Under the pieces are notes generated by a model that saw only the letters and a program-made list of their open reading frames with translations, did not search any database and had not been told where the DNA came from. Positions 1 through 4,966 of a stretch of DNA of 5,962 nt are shown here, piece by piece. Both the position numbers and the translations under genes were made by a program. Within the stretch, counting starts at the first letter, position 1. Each line of letters begins with the position of its first letter. Origin of the DNA: Myxococcales bacterium. GTDB taxonomy: Bacteria; Myxococcota; Bradymonadia; UBA7976; UBA1532. The DNA is taken from NCBI GenBank assembly GCA_020430675.1, contig JAGQJJ010000281.1, positions 1 to 5,962 of the forward strand, written 5' to 3'.

Positions 1-604
1 CGTCGATGGCACCGGCGCCATCGACGAGCCGGACCTCGACGTCATCGCCCGGCTGAAGGGTCGAAACCCCAGCGGGCGTGCCCAGCGAGACCACATCGCC
101 TGGCCGCAAGGTCATGCCCTTCGAGATCGCGGCCACGGCGACCGCGGGCGGCCAGAGCAGGTCGCTCAACCCACCATCCTGCCGCTTCTTTCCGTTGACG
201 AAGCACTGCACGCGGGCCGATCGCCAGTCCAGCTTCGGCAACTGCGTGTCGGCGATCGGGCAAAACGTGTCGAAGCCCTTGGCGCGCGTGAAGCGGCCCC
301 CATCGGCCTTTTGCACATCGCGGGCGGTGACGTCGTTGAGCACCGTCCACCCGGCGATCGCCGCTTCGACCTCGGCCTCATCGGCCCGGGACAAACGTCG
401 CCCGATGATGATCGCCACCTCCGCCTCGTGCTGCACATCACCGCTCTCAGGCGGCAACACGATGGCGTCGCCTGGTCCGATGACCGCGCTGGGTGCTTTG
501 AGGAAGTACAGCGGCTCGCCGGGCACTTCATTGCCCAGCTCAGCGGCGTGCAGCCGAAAGCTGCGGGCCAGACAGACAATCTTGTTGGAGGTCGAGACCT
601 GCAC
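1..604 (-). CDS. Fumarylacetoacetate hydrolase (FAH) family protein, 3' end cut by window edge
   Basis: The family comprises metal-dependent hydrolases, decarboxylases and isomerases acting on acylpyruvates, oxaloacetate or ring-cleavage products in the cytoplasm. The 201 visible residues cover nearly the whole FAH fold. Residues 8-36 (NKIVCLARSF... to YFLK) form the usual entry segment. His19 and Glu22 have the His-x-x-Glu spacing of the FAHD1 catalytic dyad. HEAE (Glu60, Glu62) and Asp91 in LNDVTARD are the expected Mg2+/Mn2+ ligands, and GTPAGV (175-180) lies near the C-terminus. The start chosen is GTG at 604, preceded by GGGGAG with a 5-nt gap; TTG at 643 is in frame but less suitable. 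The usual GRNY motif reads ARSF here. The gene lies 55 nt downstream of the PEGA-like gene on the same strand and may be cotranscribed with it. The family is secure from motifs and spacing. The substrate cannot be told; an FAHD1/YcgM-like acylpyruvase or oxaloacetate-handling enzyme is the nearest guess. Confidence 0.9.
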   Translation of the reverse strand, partial: MQVSTSNKIVCLARSFRLHAAELGNEVPGEPLYFLKAPSAVIGPGDAIVLPPESGDVQHEAEVAIIIGRRLSRADEAEVEAAIAGWTVLNDVTARDVQKADGGRFTRAKGFDTFCPIADTQLPKLDWRSARVQCFVNGKKRQDGGLSDLLWPPAVAVAAISKGMTLRPGDVVSLGTPAGVSTLQPGDDVEVRLVDGAGAID

Positions 605-659
605 GGGCGCTCCCCATCGGCGGCGCAGCGCGCCCCCGGACAACGCCCGGCGGGGCCGC

Positions 660-1733
660 TTACTTGTTCTCGGGCGTGATGCCTTCGGGCGGGATCTTGC
701 AGGTGCACTCGGTGACGGACACGCCCTGCTGGGTGGCCTCGTCGAAGTGCGTGGTGCAGTCGTCCTTGCCGGTCTCGCCCGGGAACTGGACCTCCTTGCG
801 CTTCTTGGCGTCGTAGAGGAACCAGTACTCGCAGACGTTCGGGGTCAGCTCGATCATCTTGAAGAACTTGTACTCGCCCGAGACCGGATCCTTCGTCCAC
901 AGGTGCTGTGCGACGCTGAACTCGAAGGGCTCGTAGCCATCCTTCTCCAGCCGGATGCTGTAGGTCTGCGCGATGTCGAGGTTCATGATGTTCATCGGCG
1001 TCATGCCGACGAGCTTCTTGGTCTCGCCCGGCGCCGGCTGACCTTCGGCCGGTGCAGCACCGGCTTCGGGGGCCTTGCCCGCTTCGGGGGCCTTGCCCGC
1101 TTCGGGGGCCTTGCCCGCTTCGGGGGCCTTGCCCGCTTCGGGGGCCTTGCCCGCTTCGGGGGGCTGACCCTCCGCAGGCGCGCCCTCGGCCGGAATCGCG
1201 GTGGCCGCGGCCACCTCGGCGATCAACTTCTCGCCATCCTTGATGACCACGGCCTGCGGCGGCGTGCTCTCAATGCGCAGCACACCGTACTTCTTCTGCT
1301 TGGCCATCAACTCGGCGCGATGCGCCTCTTCAACCGCCTCGCGCTCGGCCCGCTTGGCCGCCAGCGCGTCTTCCGACGACACCAGAGCCAGCCGCCAGAC
1401 CCCCACCGCGCTCACCGCGATCAGCAGCACCAGCAGCGACAGATTCAGCGCGTTCGAGCGCCGCGCTTCTTCGGGCTCAGACAGGTCAACCTCGGCGTTG
1501 GCGGCGCTGACCAGCATGCGGGTCACGCTGCCATGGTCGCGCTCGACCGGCCACGCGGCCGCCTTTGTCGCCGCCGCCTTCTTGCGCTTCCCGCCCTTGT
1601 CGGCGTCCGCGTCGGCCTTCGCCTTGGCCTCCGGCACGACCGGATCCGCGTCGTTCGTCTCGGCCGCGCTCGTCGAGGTTTCCTCAGGGGCCGCCTCGTC
1701 CGTCTGCGCCTTCTTCTTCTTGTCCTTGGCCAT
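660..1733 (-). CDS. Single-pass membrane protein with repeat-split PEGA-like domain
   Basis: This protein has 357 residues and no recognised full-length family. The order is: a Lys/Glu/Ala-rich disordered N-terminus (1-90, beginning MAKDKKKK); one hydrophobic span (about 95-118) with Arg91-Arg92 on the inner side; a short charged helix (121-148); then VLRIESTPPQAVVIKDG (151-167), which matches the first half of a PEGA domain. A Pro/Ala/Glu/Gly linker follows (about 172-240) with five exact EAGKAP units (193-222) and one EAGAAP. The second PEGA half is GMTPMNI... and RLEKDGYEPFEF (243-272). A C-terminal region with Cys301, Cys326, Cys343 and Cys345 ends the protein. By the positive-inside rule the PEGA part would be periplasmic. 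PEGA domains are usually surface or envelope modules. ATG at 1733 has GGGAG 4 nt upstream. An in-frame ATG at 1832 exists, but its extra residues (Cys/Gly/Arg/His-rich) look like untranslated leader. It is divergent from the coiled-coil gene and leads into the FAH gene. The gene is near certain; the PEGA assignment is fairly confident; function is unknown. Confidence 0.88.
   Translation of the reverse strand: MAKDKKKKAQTDEAAPEETSTSAAETNDADPVVPEAKAKADADADKGGKRKKAAATKAAAWPVERDHGSVTRMLVSAANAEVDLSEPEEARRSNALNLSLLVLLIAVSAVGVWRLALVSSEDALAAKRAEREAVEEAHRAELMAKQKKYGVLRIESTPPQAVVIKDGEKLIAEVAAATAIPAEGAPAEGQPPEAGKAPEAGKAPEAGKAPEAGKAPEAGKAPEAGAAPAEGQPAPGETKKLVGMTPMNIMNLDIAQTYSIRLEKDGYEPFEFSVAQHLWTKDPVSGEYKFFKMIELTPNVCEYWFLYDAKKRKEVQFPGETGKDDCTTHFDEATQQGVSVTECTCKIPPEGITPENK
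1063..1170 (-). repeat. 18-bp tandem repeat array (5 perfect copies plus 1 degenerate) inside the PEGA-like gene
   Basis: On the plus strand the unit is gcttcgggggccttgccc. Five identical copies run head to tail at 1063-1080, 1081-1098, 1099-1116, 1117-1134 and 1135-1152. A sixth, diverged copy lies at 1153-1170. The unit length is a multiple of three, so each copy adds six residues (EAGKAP, read on the minus strand) without a frameshift. The lack of any synonymous difference among the five copies points to recent slippage or homogenisation. The array is flanked on both sides by PAEGQP-type coding segments. Confidence 0.97.
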
Positions 1734-1777
1734 CAGTCTCCCGTCCCGGCGCCGGTGGCATCCGCCGGAGCCCGCGC

Positions 1778-1806
1778 AGTATGGGGTATACAGGTGTGCC
1801 GTGCAA
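1778..1806 (-). promoter_or_regulatory. Possible weak promoter for the PEGA-like gene
   Basis: On the minus strand TTGCAC (1806-1801) is followed after 17 nt by CATACT (1783-1778). This matches 3 of 6 and 4 of 6 bases of the sigma-70 consensus at the correct spacing. It would start transcription roughly 40 nt ahead of the ATG at 1733. The match is weak and the assignment tentative. Confidence 0.3.
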
Positions 1807-1870
1807 TATCCGCGCGCGGGGGGCGCCCACAAGTGCGGGAAATTGCACCGGCGCCGCGATCGGCCCCACC

Positions 1871-1899
1871 TTGACGCTCCTGCGCGGCTCCCGTAGACT
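1871..1899 (+). promoter_or_regulatory. Candidate sigma-70-type promoter for the coiled-coil membrane gene
   Basis: TTGACG (1871-1876) matches 5 of 6 bases of the -35 consensus. TAGACT (1894-1899) matches 4 of 6 of the -10, and the spacer is 17 nt. Transcription would begin near 1906, giving a leader of about 98 nt before the ATG at 2004. The leader contains a 7-bp hairpin (1964-1981: gtcggcg, loop tcgc, cgccgac). The hairpin ends about 13 nt before the GGGAG ribosome-binding site (1995-1999), so it could affect translation. Confidence 0.5.
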
Positions 1900-2003
1900 T
1901 CTTAGCCAACCTCGATACGTGTCTGGCGCGACGCATTGCGCGTGCGCAGGCCTACGACCGAGCGTCGGCGTCGCCGCCGACCTGCCTCGTCGACGGGAGC
2001 GCC

Positions 2004-2843
2004 ATGGCGGCGGAACGCAAAGAGAATTCGGTTCTCTTCACGCTCAAGGAGCTGAAGGACATCACCGCGGATCAGCCCGCGCCCGCGGCTCGACCCGTGG
2101 CGCAGGCCCCTGCGAAGAAGTCGAGCTCATTCATTGATGATGCCGAGTCCCTGCTCGCCGATATTCGCGGCAGCGTGGATGAAGAGGCCGCCGCTGAGGC
2201 GGCGCGTCTCGAAGCGCAACGGGTACAGGCCGAAGAAGCCGAGCGCCGCGCGCGGGAGCAGGAGGACGCGCAGCGGCGGGCCGAGGTTGAGGCCCGTCTC
2301 GCTGCCGAAGAGGCGCGTCGTCGAGCGGCGGCCGAAGAGCGTGAGGCCAAGGCCCGCGCCATCGACCGCGCCGAGCGCATCGCCCGAGGCGAGATCGTCG
2401 ACGAGCCCGAGCCGGTGCAGCCGGTCTTCGCCCAAGTGGTGCAGCCCCAGGCTCCGGCCGAACCGCAGGGGCGCGGCACGGGTTTTTACCTCGTTGTTGT
2501 CGGCCTGCCCGTGCTGTGTCTGACCGCGGTCGCCATCGTCTTGATCCTGCGTCCGGTCGAGCAGCCAAAGCCGGTGGCGACGGTGCCGGCCGTCACCGAG
2601 CTTCCGCCGGTGACGCCCCCTCCGCCAGCGGCTGCGGTCGCTGCGCTCGATGACGAAGAGCCCGACGCCGCGCCGCCCGACGCGAGCCCGCCCGACGCCG
2701 CGCCCGAGAAGGTGGCGGCCAAGAAGAGCCGCCGCGCCCGCCGCAAGGCAGGCGGTGGAGACAAGAAAGCCGACGGCGATGGCGCTTCGGGCGAAAAGAA
2801 GAAGCTCAACCTCAAGCTCGGCGGCGACGGCATCACGTTCTGA
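2004..2843 (+). CDS. Single-pass membrane protein with coiled coil and charged Pro-rich tail, function unknown
   Basis: The gene encodes 279 residues with no recognised family. Residues 8-20 (NSVLFTLKELKDI) are the only compact, non-repetitive motif at the N-terminus. Residues about 58-130 are a long Glu/Ala/Arg coiled coil. Residues 161-182 (FYLVVVGLPVLCLTAVAIVLI) are a single membrane span. The tail is Pro/Ala/Val-rich (186-212), then acidic with repeated PDA (217-234), then basic (235-268, with KKSRRARRK), and ends KLNLKLGGDGITF. No signal peptide is seen, so the coiled coil probably lies in the cytoplasm and the tail across the membrane. The start is supported by GGGAG 4 nt upstream and by the promoter at 1871. 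It is transcribed divergently from the PEGA-like gene, whose product is also single-pass with a disordered flank. TolA-like or TonB-like energy-coupling proteins have a superficially similar look (span plus charged/proline stretch). However, the span here is mid-protein and no TonB or TolA domain is visible, so I do not assign one. Confidence 0.85.
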   Translation: MAAERKENSVLFTLKELKDITADQPAPAARPVAQAPAKKSSSFIDDAESLLADIRGSVDEEAAAEAARLEAQRVQAEEAERRAREQEDAQRRAEVEARLAAEEARRRAAAEEREAKARAIDRAERIARGEIVDEPEPVQPVFAQVVQPQAPAEPQGRGTGFYLVVVGLPVLCLTAVAIVLILRPVEQPKPVATVPAVTELPPVTPPPPAAAVAALDDEEPDAAPPDASPPDAAPEKVAAKKSRRARRKAGGGDKKADGDGASGEKKKLNLKLGGDGITF

Positions 2844-2847
2844 CGCC

Positions 2848-2864
2848 TCGCGGCGTCGCCGCGA
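2848..2864. other. GC-rich 7-bp hairpin just after the coiled-coil gene stop
   Basis: tcgcggc, loop gtc, gccgcga form a perfect 7-bp stem starting 4 nt after the TGA at 2841-2843. No T-run follows, so it is not a classical intrinsic terminator. It may stabilise the 3' end of the message or slow the polymerase. Confidence 0.45.
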
Positions 2865-2901
2865 ACGCCAGGCCAGCCCGAGCGAATCTCGATTTGCTGA
2901 T

Positions 2902-2931
2902 CCCGGCGGCGCCGTCGCGGCGATCGCCGGG
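2902..2931. terminator. Candidate hairpin terminator in the convergent spacer
   Basis: Two nested stems are seen: cccggcg (2902-2908) with cgccggg (2925-2931), and inside them cgccg (2910-2914) with cggcg (2918-2922). They are separated by a one/two-base internal loop and closed by the loop tcg, giving 12 base pairs, all G-C. It lies between two genes that converge (coiled-coil gene ending at 2843, lipoprotein gene ending at 3053), where a bidirectional terminator is expected. Neither side has a T-tract, so termination by this element is an inference. The rest of the 209-nt spacer (2844-3052) shows no gene. Confidence 0.4.
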
Positions 2932-3052
2932 CGGCACCACGATTGCCGGCGCGTGTCGATCCTGTTCAGACGCGCCGCCTGTTGGTCTCCCTGCTCAGCC
3001 CTCGCGCCCAGGCCGGGTTCGGCGTGATGCCGTCACGACCTTTCGCCAGCGA

Positions 3053-4831
3053 TTACAGACAGATGCCCAGCGCCCACTCCGGTTCGGCGTAGCACCAGCG
3101 GCTGCGCTCGCAGGCGTCGGCTTGCTGCGGGTCGCAAAGGGCTGCGCAGGCGGGGCCGTCGGCTCGCGCGATGCAAATGGCGCGGCCGGCGCAGTCGGCG
3201 GTCGCCGCACACGGTTCGTCGATCGCCGCCGCACCCGACGGCACGCAGCGCCCCGCGCGGTCGGTCAGCGCGTACGGCTCGCATCGTCCGCCGATGCCGC
3301 AGCCGGCGGGCGCCAGCGCGTCGCACTCGCTGCGCAGGCAGGCCCCGACCGAGCGGCCCTCGTCGGGCGCCCCCAACTCGACGCAGACCTCGTCGGCGAC
3401 GCAGATGGCGGCATCGCCCGGTGCGCACAGCGCCACGCATCGACCGCGCCCCTGTTCGCCGGGCGCCGGGTCCAGCGGGTCGTCGGGATCGCCTTCGCAG
3501 ACGCGCCCCGGCGCACATTGCACCGCCCGATCGCGCGGCGTCCGGCCATCGCTCTGCGCGTCGCAGGGTTCCCCCGTTTCGGCGATGCCGGCTTCGATGC
3601 AATAACCCAGGCCGGGTCGGGGCGCCTGGTTGCCCAGGGGCAGGCAGGTGCCAGGCCGCCCGGCCGAGCCGAAGCGGCACGGCCCCAGCAGCGCGCCGTT
3701 GGCCGAGTCGCCGCCGCAAGGCTCGTAGGCGCAGGCGCCAAGGTCGGCTCGACAGACGCGATGGGCCGGGCAGTCGCCGTCGGCCGCGCAGGCAAGCGCG
3801 CAGATGCCCACGCCATCGTCGCCCACGCATCGCTGAATGGCGTCGCAGTCGTCCACCTGGGCGCACGGCGTGCCCTCCACGGGCAGGCAGCGCCCGAAGA
3901 CGCAGGCGGTCACGCCCGCTGGGCAGTGGTAGTCGGTCACGCAGCTGCCATCGAGGCGGACGCAACGCCCGTCGAGGCAGTGTTCGCCAACGGCGCAGTC
4001 GTAGCGGCACGGCACTTCGCTTGGTTCGCAGGCCCCAGACGACGCGTCGCAGCGCCCCTGGCCTGGGCAACCGGCGACCCGGCAGTCCACGACGCAGATC
4101 GCCGCCCGGTCGCGTGTTGGCGGCGCACAGGTCCAACGCGGACGGCAGCCGCCAAATTCGTCGCAGCGCTCGAAGCAGACGCGACCCTGCTCCACGGGCA
4201 CGCACGCGCCGCCCGCACAGACCCCGTCATCGGCGCATTGCACCGAGCAGAAACCGCCCGGCACGGCGCCTGCGGTGGCCGCCTGACTCAAGCAGTCGCC
4301 GACGTGACAATCGCCCTCGGCCTCGCAGGCGCCGCCGGGCACCCCGAAGTGCCGCGACACGCAGGTGCCCGACGCCGGATCGCAGCGCTCGCCCGGATCG
4401 CAGATGATCGCGCATGGGTTCGGCTCGGCATCGATCGCGGAGTCGCCGGCCAAGTCCTGGTCGGCGATCGCGTCCGGCCCGACGGCGTCGCTGTGTAGCC
4501 CATCGCCCGTCGGCGTTGGCGCGACGTCGACGGGCACCGCGACATCCGCGAGCGGCGCCGCGTCGGCGGTTGCATCCGGGGGCGCGCACTGGGAGCCCGC
4601 CCCCCCTGTGTTGGCGTTTTCGCAGCGCCCGTCGACACAGACGCCGCCTTCCTGCCGGCCGCCGGGCCAGATGATGAGGCAGCAGGGCCCGGCCCCGACG
4701 CCCTCAATGCGACACGGCTCGTCGTTCGTCGCAGCCGACTCGTCGCAGCCCGCCGCCATCGACAACGCGAGGCCGAGCAGCAAAACGGCGGACCGTTGAC
4801 GCAAAACACACTCCAACGCAGGCCGTCGCAT
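3053..4831 (-). CDS. Very cysteine-rich secreted lipoprotein, function unknown
   Basis: The gene encodes 592 residues. The N-terminus has Arg-rich residues (1-13), a hydrophobic stretch AVLLLGLALSMAA (15-27) and then Gly28-Cys29. This is a lipoprotein signal with a slightly loose lipobox (AAGC). The first Cys-rich patch (40-82) is followed by an Asp/Ala/Val/Pro spacer (83-139) with Asp every few residues. A long Cys-rich region (140-592) ends in ...GICL. By hand count the mature protein has about 67 Cys, over 11 percent. Roughly a dozen short units of the form C-x(5,6)-C-x(5,8)-G-x-C are visible, such as ERCDPASGTC, GRCDASSGAC and HRVCRADLGAC. These suggest many small disulfide-bonded knots outside the inner membrane. 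Tryptophan and lysine are scarce. Such proteins are common in Myxococcota envelopes and have no single known role. The start is uncertain: ATG 4831 lacks a good ribosome-binding site, while TTG 4804 has one. The gene is divergent from asd and convergent with the coiled-coil gene. Confidence 0.88.
   Translation of the reverse strand: MRRPALECVLRQRSAVLLLGLALSMAAGCDESAATNDEPCRIEGVGAGPCCLIIWPGGRQEGGVCVDGRCENANTGGAGSQCAPPDATADAAPLADVAVPVDVAPTPTGDGLHSDAVGPDAIADQDLAGDSAIDAEPNPCAIICDPGERCDPASGTCVSRHFGVPGGACEAEGDCHVGDCLSQAATAGAVPGGFCSVQCADDGVCAGGACVPVEQGRVCFERCDEFGGCRPRWTCAPPTRDRAAICVVDCRVAGCPGQGRCDASSGACEPSEVPCRYDCAVGEHCLDGRCVRLDGSCVTDYHCPAGVTACVFGRCLPVEGTPCAQVDDCDAIQRCVGDDGVGICALACAADGDCPAHRVCRADLGACAYEPCGGDSANGALLGPCRFGSAGRPGTCLPLGNQAPRPGLGYCIEAGIAETGEPCDAQSDGRTPRDRAVQCAPGRVCEGDPDDPLDPAPGEQGRGRCVALCAPGDAAICVADEVCVELGAPDEGRSVGACLRSECDALAPAGCGIGGRCEPYALTDRAGRCVPSGAAAIDEPCAATADCAGRAICIARADGPACAALCDPQQADACERSRWCYAEPEWALGICL
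4802..4814 (-). promoter_or_regulatory. Ribosome-binding site and alternative TTG start for the lipoprotein
   Basis: On the minus strand GGAG (4814-4811) lies 6 nt before an in-frame TTG (4804-4802). Starting there gives MRQRSAVLLLGLALSMAAGC, a compact lipoprotein signal with a two-Arg n-region. The ATG at 4831 has only GGGCC 3 nt upstream. This makes TTG 4804 a serious rival start. Confidence 0.45.
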
Positions 4832-4852
4832 GCTGGCCCGAGCACCGTGTTC

Positions 4853-4865
4853 ATCGCAATGCGAT
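4853..4865. repeat. 13-bp perfect inverted repeat in the lipoprotein/asd divergent region
   Basis: atcgca, a, tgcgat form a perfect 6-bp inverted repeat around one central base. It lies 22 bp upstream of the lipoprotein ATG and 30 bp upstream of the asd -35 element. Its form fits a small dimeric-regulator site, but no known operator is recognised and a 6-bp repeat can arise by chance. Confidence 0.3.
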
Positions 4866-4894
4866 CTCGGGCATTTCGCAGGCCGAACGGGCGG

Positions 4895-4924
4895 TTGACG
4901 TCGAACAAGCCCTGCCCCTATGGT
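4895..4924 (+). promoter_or_regulatory. Candidate sigma-70-type promoter for asd
   Basis: TTGACG (4895-4900, 5 of 6 to consensus) and TATGGT (4919-4924, 4 of 6) are separated by 18 nt. Transcription would begin near 4931, leaving a leader of about 36 nt before the GTG start. The -35 hexamer is identical to the one at 1871 and overlaps the palindrome gacgtc (4897-4902). Confidence 0.5.
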
Positions 4925-4953
4925 CTGGCGGTCGACGCCCGACACACACTGTT

Positions 4954-4958
4954 GGAGG
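4954..4958 (+). promoter_or_regulatory. Ribosome-binding site of asd
   Basis: GGAGG is a strong Shine-Dalgarno sequence. It lies 5 nt before TTG 4964 and 8 nt before GTG 4967, which are adjacent in-frame codons. Either can serve as the start. GTG at the 8-nt gap is preferred because the spacing is nearer the optimum and GTG is the stronger initiator. Confidence 0.75.
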
Positions 4959-4966
4959 TTCTCTTG

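Noticed and set aside
605..659. Terminator between the PEGA-like and FAH genes
   Set aside because: The GC-rich stretch can pair only with a bulge and a long loop, and no T-run follows. Read-through into the FAH gene is the simpler view.
1063..1170. CRISPR-like array
   Set aside because: The units are contiguous with no spacers, are in frame, and encode EAGKAP inside a protein.
1734..1832. 33-codon N-terminal extension of the PEGA-like protein from an ATG at 1832
   Set aside because: The extra residues are rich in Cys, His, Gly and Arg, unlike the Lys/Glu/Ala-rich start. ATG 1733 has its own GGGAG, and the candidate promoter would start transcription inside the extension.
78..1874. Open plus-strand frame of 598 codons with a repeated Phe-Gly-Gly-Leu-Ala-Arg segment
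   Set aside because: It runs antisense to the FAH and PEGA-like genes, both of which show real domain motifs. The repeat is the complementary reading of the 18-bp array, and the composition (Arg/Leu/His-rich) is typical of a shadow frame in GC-rich DNA.
2004..2843. TonB or TolA identity for the coiled-coil membrane protein
   Set aside because: The membrane span is mid-protein rather than N-terminal, and no C-terminal TonB/TolA domain is present. The likeness is only in composition.
2894..4498. Open plus-strand frame of 534 codons antisense to the lipoprotein
   Set aside because: Its Ala/Arg/Val-rich composition has no motif. The minus-strand frame has a lipoprotein signal and regular Cys-Gly units, and start, stop and neighbours fit that strand.
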